Shown here: positions 53,532-62,791 of the stretch, piece after piece
Position numbering within the stretch: the stretch's first letter is position 1
Layout of the letters: the number at the start of each line of letters is the position of its first letter
Notes under the pieces: generated by a model
Told to the model about the DNA's origin: nothing
The model's input: the letters and a program-made list of their open reading frames with translations, nothing else
Databases searched by the model: none
Position numbers and translations under genes: made by a program
Assembly (NCBI GenBank): GCA_031282245.1
Contig: JAITEB010000012.1
Span: 1 to 64,000, forward strand
From: Oscillospiraceae bacterium
Lineage (GTDB): Bacteria > Bacillota > Clostridia > Oscillospirales > Ruminococcaceae
Direction of reading: 5' to 3'
Length of the DNA stretch: 64,000 nt

Positions 53532-55211
53532 TCAGCGCGAAACGCCCGCCATTTTCAGCATCTCGGCGGCGTTCTCCAGCATAAGCTTTGTAATTTCCTC
53601 TCCGCCCATAATGCGGGCAAGCTCGCGCTTTCTGCCCTCGTAACCGAGCGGGAGAACTTCTGTGTAGGTCTTTTCTTTGCGGACATTTTTTCTTATCAGG
53701 AGATGTTTGTCCGCAAGCGAAGCAATCTGCGCAAGGTGGGTTATGCAGATGATCTGCCGCCCTTTTGAAACTTCGCGGAGCTTGCGGCCGATTTTCTGCG
53801 CCACCCTGCCGCTGACGCCTGTATCTATCTCGTCGAAAATCAGCGTTTTCACGCTGTCTTTGTCGGCCAGCACGTTTTTGACGCTGAGCATAATCCGCGA
53901 AAGCTCGCCGCCGGAAGCGATTTTCGACATAGGCTTCGGCTGTTCTCCCGGATTGGTGGAAATCACAAACTGGAAAGAATCCGCGCCGTTCGCCCTGAGC
54001 TTAACCATACTGTGAGAAAAGCCGAAAACGACATTAGGCATGTCCAGAAATTTCAGCTCGCCGCAGACGGCCTCCACGAAAAGTCTGGCTTTTTCAAGAC
54101 GCCGCTCTGTGAGTTTTTTTGCAAGGTCTTCGGCCTGCTTTTGTTTTCCGGCGATAATTTTCTCAAGCTCCTGCAGACGTTCTTCTGATAGTTCTATGTC
54201 CTCAAGCTCACTCCTGGCTTTTTCAAGATATGCCAGAACGCGCGGAATTTCGCCGCCATATTTGCGCTTGAGTTTATAAATTTCGTCAAGGCGTCTTTCT
54301 ATGTCGTCAATGCGGGCGGGGTTGACGTCAAATTCCAGAAAGCGCGAGCTGACTTCTTTGGCGATATCCTCAATCTCGTAATAAAGCCCGCGCAGTTTTT
54401 CCGAAAGCTCCGGCAAGCCGGCCAAATATTCCTGGATTTCCTCCAAATCCGAAGCGGCGCCGTCCAGCAAATCAACCGCGCCCCCGCTGTCCATGTCGTC
54501 TCCCTCCAGCGCGTCGCGCGCGTCGCCAAGACATTCCATAATTTTCGCGGCGTTGCGGATGGATTCAAGCTCTGCGTTCAGCTCATACTCTTCATCTTCG
54601 CTGAGCCCGGCATTTTCTATTTCGTCGATCTGATAAGAAAGAAGGTCGATTCTGCGCGCCTTTTCGCCCTCGTCAGTCGAGTATCTTTCAAGCTCCGCTT
54701 TTTTGGCCTCCAGCTCGTCGAAAACCGCGCGATATTCATCAATCAGGGGCTGCAATTCGCCGTAGCCGTCAATAAAGCCCAGATGATTCTCCGCAACAAG
54801 CAGTTCCTGGTTGTCCTGCTGGCCGTGGACGTTTATCAAAGCCGGGGCAAGCTCCCGCAGGGCGGCGGCTGTGGCCGGGCGGTTCATAATCCGGCAGGAA
54901 GTGTTCCCGTTTGACGAAATGCTGCGCGACAAAATAAGGCTTTCGCCGTCCTCAATCTGGAATCCCATTTCCGAAAGGAGTTCGGCGGCCTTTTGGGGCA
55001 CGTCCGAAAACACAGCCGAAACGAGAGCCTTCTCCGCTCCGGAACGCACGATGTCGCGGCTGACGCGGCCGCCAAGAATTATGTTAATCGAATTTATCAG
55101 GATAGTTTTTCCCGCGCCTGTTTCTCCGGTGAGGACATTGAAGCCCTGACCGAAGGAAATTTCGGCTTTTTCGATTACCGCTACGTTTTCGATATAGAGT
55201 TCACACAGCAT
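53532..55211 (-). CDS. recN: DNA repair ATPase RecN
   Basis: A 559-residue SMC-like ATPase for double-strand-break repair. Walker A GETGAGKT (29-36), the long coiled-coil arms (about 150-370), then SIGNATURE-type ASGGELSRIMLSVK near 434, Walker B LIFDEIDTGVSG near 457 and ICITHLAQIAS. GGAGGCATCCCTC leads the ATG. It is the last gene of the nadK-argR-recN minus-strand run, an order common in Firmicutes. Confidence 0.96.
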   Translation of the reverse strand: MLCELYIENVAVIEKAEISFGQGFNVLTGETGAGKTILINSINIILGGRVSRDIVRSGAEKALVSAVFSDVPQKAAELLSEMGFQIEDGESLILSRSISSNGNTSCRIMNRPATAAALRELAPALINVHGQQDNQELLVAENHLGFIDGYGELQPLIDEYRAVFDELEAKKAELERYSTDEGEKARRIDLLSYQIDEIENAGLSEDEEYELNAELESIRNAAKIMECLGDARDALEGDDMDSGGAVDLLDGAASDLEEIQEYLAGLPELSEKLRGLYYEIEDIAKEVSSRFLEFDVNPARIDDIERRLDEIYKLKRKYGGEIPRVLAYLEKARSELEDIELSEERLQELEKIIAGKQKQAEDLAKKLTERRLEKARLFVEAVCGELKFLDMPNVVFGFSHSMVKLRANGADSFQFVISTNPGEQPKPMSKIASGGELSRIMLSVKNVLADKDSVKTLIFDEIDTGVSGRVAQKIGRKLREVSKGRQIICITHLAQIASLADKHLLIRKNVRKEKTYTEVLPLGYEGRKRELARIMGGEEITKLMLENAAEMLKMAGVSR

Positions 55212-55285
55212 GAGGGATGCCTCCGTAAAGCCAGTTTAGTTCCGCCTTGGGCTATCTTTATCAAGTATATCACAAGCAAAAATCT

Positions 55286-55741
55286 TTATTTGCTGAAAAA
55301 TCCCAGCATGGTTTCTTTCATCCGCGAAGCGTCCCCCGGCGAGCGCATAAGCACAAAAACCGTGTCGTCGCCGGAAATCGTACCGACAACGTTTTCAAAC
55401 TCCATGCTGTCCAGCGCGGCGCAGGCGGCGTTTGCCATGCCCGTATAGCACCTGATGCAGACAATATTTCCCGCCATATCGACAGACATCACAGTTTCTT
55501 TGAAAATGGAGAAAAATTTGTCAGAAACGTTGCCCAAACGGGAAGCTTTAGGCGATTCATAGCGATAAACCCCATCTTTGTCCAGCGCCTTCATAAGCCG
55601 CAAGTGCTTTATATCCCGCGAGATTGTCGCCTGAGTGACCGGGATCCCCTCTTCTTTGAGCCTTTGCATAAGCTCTTCCTGCGTTGTAATTTTTTCGCGC
55701 TCAATCAGCTCTAAAATCTTTGCGTGCCGGTTCGTCCTCAT
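55286..55741 (-). CDS. argR: Arginine repressor
   Basis: A 151-residue transcription factor that senses arginine as a hexamer. The N-terminal winged helix has ELMQRLKEEGIPVTQATISRDIKHL (near 23-47), and the C-terminal oligomerisation domain has TGMANAACAALDSM and VVGTISGDDTVFVLMR. No arginine genes are nearby; the gene location next to recN is the conserved one. Confidence 0.95.
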   Translation of the reverse strand: MRTNRHAKILELIEREKITTQEELMQRLKEEGIPVTQATISRDIKHLRLMKALDKDGVYRYESPKASRLGNVSDKFFSIFKETVMSVDMAGNIVCIRCYTGMANAACAALDSMEFENVVGTISGDDTVFVLMRSPGDASRMKETMLGFFSK

Positions 55742-55804
55742 TTTGCTAACTCTCCTCTTTTATGTAATTGCTCCGCCTGCGGAACCTGCGGGAAGACAGG
55801 CCCG

Positions 55805-56671
55805 CTAAAATCTATTCATCATTTTTTTGCTGAGAACCTCGTAGAAATGCCAGCCTTTGAAATGCACCATTTTGACGAAACTTTCGGATTTTGAAACCTC
55901 GATCAGACAATTTTCGTCGATTTGTATTATATCCTCCCCGTCGACTGAGACAAAAACATCTTCCAGCGCTTCGCCTGTGTTTGCCTGAATAAGTTTTATA
56001 CTTAAAGTTTTATTCGGCGGGAACAAGATCGTCCTGCCATGAAGCGAATGCGGACATATAGGGGTCATCGCGATAGAATCAATAGTTGGAGAGATAATAG
56101 GCCCGCCCGCCGAAAGCGAATATGCCGTCGAGCCGGTAGGCGTGCAGAAAATAATCCCGTCTGCCCTGTAAAAGCCGACATGGTTGCCGTCGCAGAAAAT
56201 ATCGGTGTCAATCATCTTTGAGAGAGCGCCCTTTGAAACAACAAGCTCGTTGAGCGCCTGAAGCAAAACCGTTTTCCCCTCGTTTCTGCGAAGCTTAATA
56301 TCAAGCATCATTCGTTTCTCAACAGTATATTCCCCGCTGGCCAGCTTCCGGACTTTCTCAAGCTGGTCCCCTTCCAGCTCGGCAAGAAAACCCAGTCTTC
56401 CCGCGTTTATGCCCAGCACAAGCTTGTCTTTTTTGGCGGCGTGCTTTGCGCTGTGAATCAGGCTGCCGTCGCCGCCCACCGCAATAATAAAATTACATAT
56501 TTCCAAAAGCTCCCCGAACTCGCCGAAAAATACGGACGCGCCAGAGAAGCTTTTCTGATAAATACTGTCTATTAATGGTATTATACCACAGCTGTTAAGG
56601 CTGTCAATAAGTCCGGCAGCGCATAAATATGCGTTTTTTTTACTCAGATTTGGCATAATTAACGCTTTCAT
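55805..56671 (-). CDS. nadK: NAD kinase
   Basis: Phosphorylates NAD to NADP. The 288-residue protein has IAVGGDGSLIHSAK (GGDG at 66-69), GINAGRLGFLAEL, the family motif LNELVVSKG and the ADGIIFCTPTGSTAYSLSAGGPI block near 170. Gene order nadK-argR-recN supports it. The 227-base gap to gpmA carries divergent promoters not clearly resolved by eye. Confidence 0.96.
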   Translation of the reverse strand: MKALIMPNLSKKNAYLCAAGLIDSLNSCGIIPLIDSIYQKSFSGASVFFGEFGELLEICNFIIAVGGDGSLIHSAKHAAKKDKLVLGINAGRLGFLAELEGDQLEKVRKLASGEYTVEKRMMLDIKLRRNEGKTVLLQALNELVVSKGALSKMIDTDIFCDGNHVGFYRADGIIFCTPTGSTAYSLSAGGPIISPTIDSIAMTPICPHSLHGRTILFPPNKTLSIKLIQANTGEALEDVFVSVDGEDIIQIDENCLIEVSKSESFVKMVHFKGWHFYEVLSKKMMNRF

Positions 56672-56898
56672 GAAGTTGCTCCTTTTTGCTCTAAAGGATT
56701 TTTAATTAATATTTTACACTAATCAAGAAGATAAGTCCAGCAGGAAAAATTAAAGAAAGAAAAATCAAAGCGGGACTCTTCGCGCTATAAGTAAAAACTT
56801 GGTGAATTTTTTAGCCCGCCTATTGATATTATCCGGCAAAAGTTATAAACTGTCTTACAGAAAAAGCTAAATAAAAACAAAAGGGAGGAATTTTAAAC

Positions 56899-57645
56899 AT
56901 GAAACTGGTTTTAGTGCGCCACGGCGAAAGCGAATGGAACAGGCTCAATCTTTTTACCGGCTGGACGGACGTCGAACTTTCCGAAACAGGCCACAAAGAA
57001 GCCGCCGAGGGAGGAAAACTCCTCAAGGCGGAAGGCTATGACTTTGATATTTGCTACACCTCTTACTTGAAAAGAGCTATAGACACTCTCAATCATATTC
57101 TGGAGGAACTGGACCGGGAATGGCTGCCCGTCGTGAAGTCCTGGAAGCTCAACGAAAGGCACTACGGCGCGCTTCAGGGGCTGAACAAAGCCGAGACGGC
57201 CAAAAAATTCGGCGAGGCGCAGGTAAAAATATGGCGCCGCTCGTTTGACATTGCTCCGCCCGAGCTGGAAGAAAACGACGAAAGAAACCCGCGCAATCAG
57301 GAACAATACAGGGACGAGCCGGATAAGAGCGTCCTCCCGCTGACCGAAAGCCTGAAAATCACGATTGACAGGGTTATCCCCTTTTATAATAAGACGATCA
57401 AACAGGACATGGAAGCCGGCAGGCGCGTTCTTGTCGCGGCGCACGGAAATTCCCTCCGCGCCCTGGTGAAATATCTCGACAAGCTCAGCGACGAGGAGAT
57501 CATGGCCGTGAACCTGCCCACAGGCGTTCCGCTCGTTTATGAGTTTGACGAAAATTTCAACGTAAGCGGCAAATATTATCTGGGCGACCAGGACGCGATC
57601 AGGGCCAAGATGGAGAGCGTCGCAAATCAGGGCAAAGCTAAATAA
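56899..57645 (+). CDS. gpmA: 2,3-bisphosphoglycerate-dependent phosphoglycerate mutase
   Basis: A glycolytic enzyme interconverting 3- and 2-phosphoglycerate, 248 residues. [20 protein letters not shown] holds the phospho-acceptor H8; [12 protein letters not shown] and [14 protein letters not shown] (H182) complete the site. GGGAGGAATT precedes the ATG by a usual distance. It is a single gene closed by a terminator. Confidence 0.97.
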   Translation: MKLVLVRHGESEWNRLNLFTGWTDVELSETGHKEAAEGGKLLKAEGYDFDICYTSYLKRAIDTLNHILEELDREWLPVVKSWKLNERHYGALQGLNKAETAKKFGEAQVKIWRRSFDIAPPELEENDERNPRNQEQYRDEPDKSVLPLTESLKITIDRVIPFYNKTIKQDMEAGRRVLVAAHGNSLRALVKYLDKLSDEEIMAVNLPTGVPLVYEFDENFNVSGKYYLGDQDAIRAKMESVANQGKAK

Positions 57646-57665
57646 CGCATTATAGTTTTAATTAC

Positions 57666-57699
57666 AGGGGGAGATTGAGAGCGCTCCCCCTATATATTT
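57666..57699 (+). terminator. Terminator after gpmA
   Basis: AGGGGGAG and CTCCCCCT pair around ATTGAGAGCG; a mixed A/T tract follows. It lies between convergent genes. Confidence 0.55.
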
Positions 57700-58441
57700 A
57701 ATATATCCCAATTCCCATGATAATAAAACCCGCGAAAAGCCCGAAAAGGCTGGTTTTCATGCCGCCATAGCCCTGCGCCGCCGGAAGCAGGTCCCGGAAA
57801 GACAGACAAAGCATGATTCCGGAAATAAGCCCGAAAAGCAGGCCCAAAACCGTATCCGTCAGAAAAGGCCGGAGCGCAAGCGCCGCCAGAACCGCCCCGG
57901 CAGGCTCGCTAAGCCCAGACAAAAGCGAATAGCCTATGGCACGCGCGCGGCTTGCGCTGGAATAATAAATCGGCACGGCGATTGCGATCCCTTCAGGCAG
58001 ATTGTGCAGGGCTATCGCAAGGCTGACCGAAACGCCAAGCGAAAGGTCTTTATAGGCCGAAAGATATGTAGCCATCCCTTCGGGCAGATTGTGCGTGATA
58101 AGCGCAAGCATAGAGATCAGGCCGACGCGTCCCAATTGATTCTCCTGATTCAGGGGGATTTTACTTTCTATAAAAAAAGAAAGGACAACGCCGGCAATCA
58201 TAGCGGCCGCCGCCGCTGCCGCCGCAAAAATTCCGAAGCCCGAAGAAAGCATTCCCACTGCTTCCGGCATAAGATCTCCAAAAGAAACGACGGTCATCAC
58301 CCCGGCGGAAAAACCCAGCGCAAAGCCCAGGATTCCGCTGCTTTCCCTGTTTTTAATAAAAAATACTATAATCCCGCCCGCCGCCGTTGAAAGCCCTGCC
58401 GCCAGGCTGAGCGCAAAAGGGTAAAGCAAGTCTGGGTTCAT
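57698..58441 (-). CDS. ZIP-family divalent metal transporter (ZupT-like)
   Basis: A 247-residue membrane protein with about eight helices. Two metal-binding helices show HNLPEGMA (near 120) and HNLPEGIA (near 150); FGDLMPEAVGML precedes them and SGLSEPAGAVLAALAL follows. ZIP proteins bring Zn2+, Fe2+ or Mn2+ into the cell; the exact metal is not evident. GGAGG precedes the ATG. No Zur or Fur site was recognised in the short upstream region. Confidence 0.93.
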   Translation of the reverse strand: MNPDLLYPFALSLAAGLSTAAGGIIVFFIKNRESSGILGFALGFSAGVMTVVSFGDLMPEAVGMLSSGFGIFAAAAAAAAMIAGVVLSFFIESKIPLNQENQLGRVGLISMLALITHNLPEGMATYLSAYKDLSLGVSVSLAIALHNLPEGIAIAVPIYYSSASRARAIGYSLLSGLSEPAGAVLAALALRPFLTDTVLGLLFGLISGIMLCLSFRDLLPAAQGYGGMKTSLFGLFAGFIIMGIGIY

Positions 58442-58538
58442 AAAACCGAACCTCCAAATTTTGTTAATTTATATTTTAGCAAAATCCGGAGGGTTTTAAA
58501 ACGCGAATCGTGCCCTGGGCGGAAAAATTCAGCGCGGC

Positions 58539-58567
58539 TTGACAAAAGTTTTTCCAAATGACAAAAT
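58539..58567 (+). promoter_or_regulatory. Promoter of the CapA-like gene
   Basis: TTGACA (58539-58544) and CAAAAT (58562-58567) are 17 bases apart, 50 bases before the ATG. Confidence 0.65.
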
Positions 58568-58617
58568 AATCTTAAATTAATAATTTACAAAAGCAACAGA
58601 AGGACGGTACATAAAAA

Positions 58618-59871
58618 ATGAGAAAAAAGCAAGTGCTCTTGTCGTTTTTGATAACGTTCGCCGTTATGTCGGCAGCGGCGGGGATTTTTGCCTTTGCGTA
58701 TGCAAGCAGGCAGGCGAAAAATATACCCGCAGCAGAAGAGTCCGCGCCTGTGTCATCGGCCGTTTCTTCTGCTGCAGTCCCGTCGGAAGAAGTTTCTTCC
58801 GCACTGCCTGAACTGCGCGAAGTAAAACTGCTTATGGCCGGGGACAATCTTTTGCATCTTCCCGTAGTCAACAGCGGCTGGCAGCCGGACGGAAGCTATA
58901 ACTTCGACCACCTTTTTGCAAATCTTAAAGACGATATTCAGAGCGCCGACATAGCCGTTATAAATCAGGAAACGGTTCTGGGCGGGACGGAGATAGGGCT
59001 TTCGGAGTATCCGCAGTTTAATTCCCCGCAGGAAGTGGGCGACGCGATCGCCGCCGCCGGTTTCGATGTTGTTATGCACGCGAATAACCATGTGATGGAT
59101 CGCGGTTTTGACGCGATTGAACGCACTATGCGGTTTTGGAAGAAATACCCGAATATCACCGTTGTGGGCGTCAACGAAAACGAGGATGAATATAATAATA
59201 TAAAAACCGTCGAGGTAAACGGTTTGACGCTTGCTATTCTCAGCTATACGGATTCCACAAACGGGATACCCGTGCCGCAGGACAAGCCCTGGCTTGTGAA
59301 CATGACGGACGAGGAAAAAATTGCCGCCGACATAGCGAGGGCAAAAGAAACTGCGGATTTTATTATAGCTCTGCCGCATTGGGGGATTGAGTATTCTTAC
59401 ACACCGTCAGAAAATCAGGAGCTTTACGCCAGGTTTATGGCAAACCTGGGCGTTGATCTGATAATCGGCACGCACCCGCATGTTTTGGAGCCGATAGAAT
59501 GGATTGACCGCAAGGACGGCGGCAGGACGCTTGTTTATTACTCCCTGGGGAATTTTGTATCAAACCAGAACGAAAGCCCGCGCATGCTGGGCGGCATAGC
59601 GGAAGTAACGATAGTCAAAGCCGGCGATGAGCCGGCCTATATAGAAACCGCCGCCATTGAGCCGGTTGTGACGCATTTTGAGGCGGGCGATCTGAACTAT
59701 GGGGTGTACAAGCTCAGCCAATACACGGACGAGCTTGCGGCGCGTCACCGCCTGCGCACGGCGGGCAGTTATTACAGCGACAGCGGTCATCTGTTCGGCG
59801 TTAACTGGCTGCGGAAGCTCTGCGAGCAGGTTTTGGGCGAGTGGTACACGGGGGAACCTTCGCTTGACTGA
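58618..59871 (+). CDS. CapA-family (PGA_cap) phosphoesterase-like surface protein
   Basis: A 417-residue protein with an N-terminal membrane anchor (about 5-28), a Ser/Ala/Glu linker, and a calcineurin-like PGA_cap domain. Landmarks are LLMAGDNLLHLP (near 77), AVINQETVLGG, VVMHANNHVMDRG (near 157), ALPHWGIEYSYTPS and GTHPHVLEPI (near 285). CapA proteins take part in poly-gamma-glutamate synthesis and transport, but stand-alone members have unclear roles. CapB and CapC genes are not present, so capsule synthesis should not be assumed. Confidence 0.9.
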   Translation: MRKKQVLLSFLITFAVMSAAAGIFAFAYASRQAKNIPAAEESAPVSSAVSSAAVPSEEVSSALPELREVKLLMAGDNLLHLPVVNSGWQPDGSYNFDHLFANLKDDIQSADIAVINQETVLGGTEIGLSEYPQFNSPQEVGDAIAAAGFDVVMHANNHVMDRGFDAIERTMRFWKKYPNITVVGVNENEDEYNNIKTVEVNGLTLAILSYTDSTNGIPVPQDKPWLVNMTDEEKIAADIARAKETADFIIALPHWGIEYSYTPSENQELYARFMANLGVDLIIGTHPHVLEPIEWIDRKDGGRTLVYYSLGNFVSNQNESPRMLGGIAEVTIVKAGDEPAYIETAAIEPVVTHFEAGDLNYGVYKLSQYTDELAARHRLRTAGSYYSDSGHLFGVNWLRKLCEQVLGEWYTGEPSLD

Positions 59872-60036
59872 CAGCGCGGATTGCGCAGGGGGCGCCCGCC
59901 TGTTTTTTCCTGCGCAAAGTTTCAGTAAAGAAAAAGTAAAATTTCAGATTTTCCTACTTTAATTTTTATTTTTTTGTGGTAGGATTATATAAACGGCCAA
60001 TAATAATCAGGGCAGGAAAATACTAATCAGAAGGAT

Positions 60037-61068
60037 GTGTTTTTACTCAATATGGGCGGGTACCGCGCTATTTACACCGGAAGGAAAAAAAATAAAACTC
60101 CCATCACAACGTTGCTGTCGTTTGTGTTTTTCTTTTTGGCGGCGGCATTTTTTGCGGTAGCCTTTTTGTCCTCAAGAAATGCGGCCGACCAGGAGATAAT
60201 CGCTGTGGCAAGCGCCGCTTCTGCGCAAGCCGAAAGCATTCTTGCCGCTCAGGTTTCGTATTCTTCCGCGCCGGAAGAAGTATCGTCTGTACAAAAAGAA
60301 GAGATACAACCAGGGGAAGTCCCTTTGCAGGAACCGGAAGAAGCGCCGCCGGAAGAGGCTCCTTCGCAGGAACCGGAAGAAGTTTCCGCAGTTAATTTAA
60401 GCAATGTTTTTAACGGACCTCTCCCGGAAACGCAGCGCTTTGCGATTGATTATCTGGACGACGCCGCCTTTTTGGGCGACTCGGTGACGGAAGGCATGAA
60501 AATGCATAATATGAGCGATGCCGTTATTGTTTCCGCCACCAGCATGTCCACCGCAGGGGTTATGTCAAAGCCGATTGACGAATACGGCGGGATGACGCTT
60601 TTGGATAAGCTCAATTCCGTCGGCGCAAAGAAAATCTATGTGATGCTTGGCGCCAATGAGATAGGCGGTTCCAGCATGGACGTCTTTATTGAGCGCTATG
60701 GAATGATTTTGGACAGCATAAAAGAACACAATCCCGGCGCGGCGGTTTATGTTCAGTCCGTCACGCCGGTTACAAAAGCCTATGACAGCGGCAGGCACTA
60801 TCTGAACAAGGCGGACATTGACGAGGCAAACAGGCGTCTTCTGGAACTTGCCAAAGAAAAGAAAGTCTTTTTTATAGACGTGAATGCGGTTCTTTCGGAC
60901 GATGAGGGTTATCTTCCCAACGACGCAAGCCCGAAAGACGGGGTTCATTTTGGGGCGGCTTATTTTAACATGTGGATTGACTGCCTTCTGACGCATGTTG
61001 TGCCTGACAATGTTGTGGAAGCGCTCAAGTCCGCCAACAGCGGCGTTCCTCTGGGTTCCGGCGCGTGA
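60037..61068 (+). CDS. SGNH/GDSL-type hydrolase, membrane-anchored
   Basis: A protein of up to 343 residues with an N-terminal membrane helix (about 28-52), a Glu/Pro-rich linker with repeated QEPEE units (about 85-125), and an SGNH domain. AFLGDSVTEGM holds the Ser nucleophile (block I), LGANEIGGSS is the Asn block, and PKDGVHFGAAYFNMW holds the Asp and His. Such enzymes remove acyl groups from surface polysaccharides. The start is uncertain: GTG 60037 is only 1 base from AAGGA, while ATG 60052 is 16 bases away. It lies between CapA-like and DUF4358 genes. Confidence 0.87.
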   Translation: MFLLNMGGYRAIYTGRKKNKTPITTLLSFVFFFLAAAFFAVAFLSSRNAADQEIIAVASAASAQAESILAAQVSYSSAPEEVSSVQKEEIQPGEVPLQEPEEAPPEEAPSQEPEEVSAVNLSNVFNGPLPETQRFAIDYLDDAAFLGDSVTEGMKMHNMSDAVIVSATSMSTAGVMSKPIDEYGGMTLLDKLNSVGAKKIYVMLGANEIGGSSMDVFIERYGMILDSIKEHNPGAAVYVQSVTPVTKAYDSGRHYLNKADIDEANRRLLELAKEKKVFFIDVNAVLSDDEGYLPNDASPKDGVHFGAAYFNMWIDCLLTHVVPDNVVEALKSANSGVPLGSGA

Positions 61069-61162
61069 GGCGGACTCTGAGGGGGGCGGCGGCTTGCCGT
61101 TCTTAAAATATTTACCGCTCGAATATTATAAATAATATTCGACAAATGAAAGGAATTAGCAA

Positions 61163-61651
61163 ATGCTGAATTTAAAAAAAATTATCATGTCCGCAGCGGC
61201 TATAATCTGCCTTGCGGCTTTATGTTCATGCGGAGGCGCAAAGCCTGATTACAGCAAAGATATTGACCTGGACGAAATTGCCCAAAAGGCGCTGGCTGTC
61301 CCGGAAGCAAATTATAAAGAGATGGTGCGGCTTTCGGAAAAAAAGGTCGTGAACTTTTACCCCGATATAGACGTTTCTCAGCTTGAAGACATGTCAATAA
61401 ACCTTGAGGGAGCGGGCGCCGCCGACGAGTTCAGCGCCTTTAAAGTCAAGGACAGTTCCTATATAGAAACGCTGAAAACCGCAATGCAAGCTCATTCAGA
61501 AGAAACAATCGCAAAAAACGCGAACTACCGCCCCGAAGAAGCGGACGCGATTAAAAACGCGCTTATTACTGTGAAAGGCAAATATGTTTTTTATATAATC
61601 TCGGCAAATAACGCCAAAGTTGAAGAAACAGTAGACGCTCTTTTCAGATAG
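61163..61651 (+). CDS. DUF4358 lipoprotein
   Basis: A 162-residue lipoprotein; the signal ends LCSC (C23). The remaining domain matches DUF4358: SINLEGAGAADEFSAFKVKDSSY, ETIAKNANYRPEEADAIKNALITVKGKYVFYIIS and a closing ETVDALF. Family function is unknown, but it often occurs close to surface-polysaccharide or SGNH hydrolase genes in Clostridia, as here. GAAAGGA precedes the ATG. Confidence 0.88.
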   Translation: MLNLKKIIMSAAAIICLAALCSCGGAKPDYSKDIDLDEIAQKALAVPEANYKEMVRLSEKKVVNFYPDIDVSQLEDMSINLEGAGAADEFSAFKVKDSSYIETLKTAMQAHSEETIAKNANYRPEEADAIKNALITVKGKYVFYIISANNAKVEETVDALFR

Positions 61652-61771
61652 AGGCTAACGCGCTTCGCTCCTCCTGTATTAGAAGAATTTTCAAGAAATC
61701 CGAGCGCTTTATAAACGCGTGCAATAGAACAGCTAATTTAAATTTTGACAAGACGAACGGAGAATGCAAAG

Positions 61772-62107
61772 ATGACTATAGAATGTTATGCGGTTATTGC
61801 CGTACTTATTGTCATGTCCGGAAGCTTTTTTGCCTCAAGAAGAAGATTTGCGGGAGCGGTTCTGCTTCCCGCAACGTTGGTTCCGCTTTGCTATATAACC
61901 GCTCCGGTAATCTTTAACAGGGTTTTTAAAAATTTTGACAGAGGCGCTTTTCTGTTTATCTACAACACAGCCGGACTGCTGCTTGCGTGTGCGGTGATTA
62001 TTTTTATGCTGTTCAAGTTCGACACCAAAAAATACGAGAAAGTCTGCGCCTTTTTTTCTATTTTATTCAGTGTCGCCTTGTTTATCATACTTATTAATCA
62101 TATTTAA
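61772..62107 (+). CDS. Small integral membrane protein, unknown
   Basis: An 111-residue hydrophobic protein with about four helices (CYAVIAVLIVMSGSFF, AVLLPATLVPLCYITAPVI, FLFIYNTAGLLLACAVIIFM, FFSILFSVALFIILI). The ATG at 61772 follows ACGGAGAA by 7 bases and is preferred over an upstream TTG. A strong terminator ends it. No family is recognised. It may belong to the same unit as the DUF4358 lipoprotein, 120 bases upstream. Confidence 0.72.
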   Translation: MTIECYAVIAVLIVMSGSFFASRRRFAGAVLLPATLVPLCYITAPVIFNRVFKNFDRGAFLFIYNTAGLLLACAVIIFMLFKFDTKKYEKVCAFFSILFSVALFIILINHI

Positions 62108-62134
62108 AACCACGCAGAGCATCAGTCTTAAAGC

Positions 62135-62163
62135 AAACCCTCCCGCAAGCGGGAGGGTTTTTA
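62135..62163 (+). terminator. Rho-independent terminator
   Basis: AAACCCTCCCGC and GCGGGAGGGTTT form a 12-bp stem with a 2-base loop followed by more T. It separates the surface-protein genes from the PadR operon. Confidence 0.93.
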
Positions 62164-62340
62164 ATATAAGGGGTCAAATAGAAGGTATTATCAATTTGAG
62201 AATTATTAAATTATACTATCAAAAACAGAACAAAGTCACTATGCAAATTTTAGCATTTATATATATGTTAGTCAATATGCCGCCATGATTTATTTTTCTT
62301 TGTAAATATTATTGCAATATATAAAATTTAAAAATATACA
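62164..62340. other. AT-rich spacer with no gene seen
   Basis: This part of the 334-base gap between the terminator and the PadR gene is very AT-rich and shows no plausible coding frame, tRNA or riboswitch. The promoter for the next operon begins at 62341. Confidence 0.6.
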
Positions 62341-62375
62341 TTGACAGACGAAGTATTATGTGATATAAATTATAT
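62341..62375 (+). promoter_or_regulatory. Promoter and dyad of the PadR operon
   Basis: TTGACA (62341-62346) and TATAAA (62364-62369) are 17 bases apart. ATATAA and TTATAT form a 13-base dyad (62363-62375) over the -10 box, a likely site for autoregulation by the PadR protein. Confidence 0.7.
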
Positions 62376-62441
62376 AACGGCACACAATAAAAACAGCGGC
62401 TGTAAAAATTCTGCTATGGGGGGAGTGATTATTAATATAGG

Positions 62442-62774
62442 ATGTCTATTACCTCTGATCTGATTCGCGGCCATACCGAAACGATCATATTGGCCTATCT
62501 GGCCGAGCGGGACAGCTACGGCTACGAAATCAACAAAAAAATTCAGGAAGAAACCGACAGGCGCTATGAGCTCAAGGAAGCGACGCTTTACAGCGCGTTC
62601 CGGCGGCTTGAGGAAAGCGGCTGTATCGAATCCTACTGGGGCAACCAGCAAACCGGCGCAAGGCGGAGGTATTACCGGATAACCCCGGCGGGCGCGGCGC
62701 TCTACCGCAAGAACCTTGCGGACTGGAAAGAAGCCCAGAGCCTTATTAACAAACTGGTGAGCACAAAAAATTGA
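62442..62774 (+). CDS. PadR-family transcriptional regulator
   Basis: A 110-residue winged-helix repressor. MSITSDLIRGHTETIILAYL is the typical start, and YGYEINKKIQEETDRRYELKEATLYSAFRRLEESGCI is the DNA-binding helix and wing. A stop just upstream forces the ATG at 62442, though GGGGGGAG lies 16 bases away, further than normal. It heads an operon with a HAAS membrane protein and a DUF4097-like gene; such regulators normally repress their own operon. The inducer is unknown. Confidence 0.93.
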   Translation: MSITSDLIRGHTETIILAYLAERDSYGYEINKKIQEETDRRYELKEATLYSAFRRLEESGCIESYWGNQQTGARRRYYRITPAGAALYRKNLADWKEAQSLINKLVSTKN

Positions 62775-62791
62775 GTAAAAGGGGATAAAAC

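Noticed and set aside
60310..60385. Possible tandem DNA repeat in the SGNH gene linker
   Set aside because: Only two imperfect QEPEE units; too short to call a repeat.
58618..61651. Capsule (poly-gamma-glutamate) locus
   Set aside because: Only a CapA-like protein is present; no CapB/CapC ligase or transporter genes.
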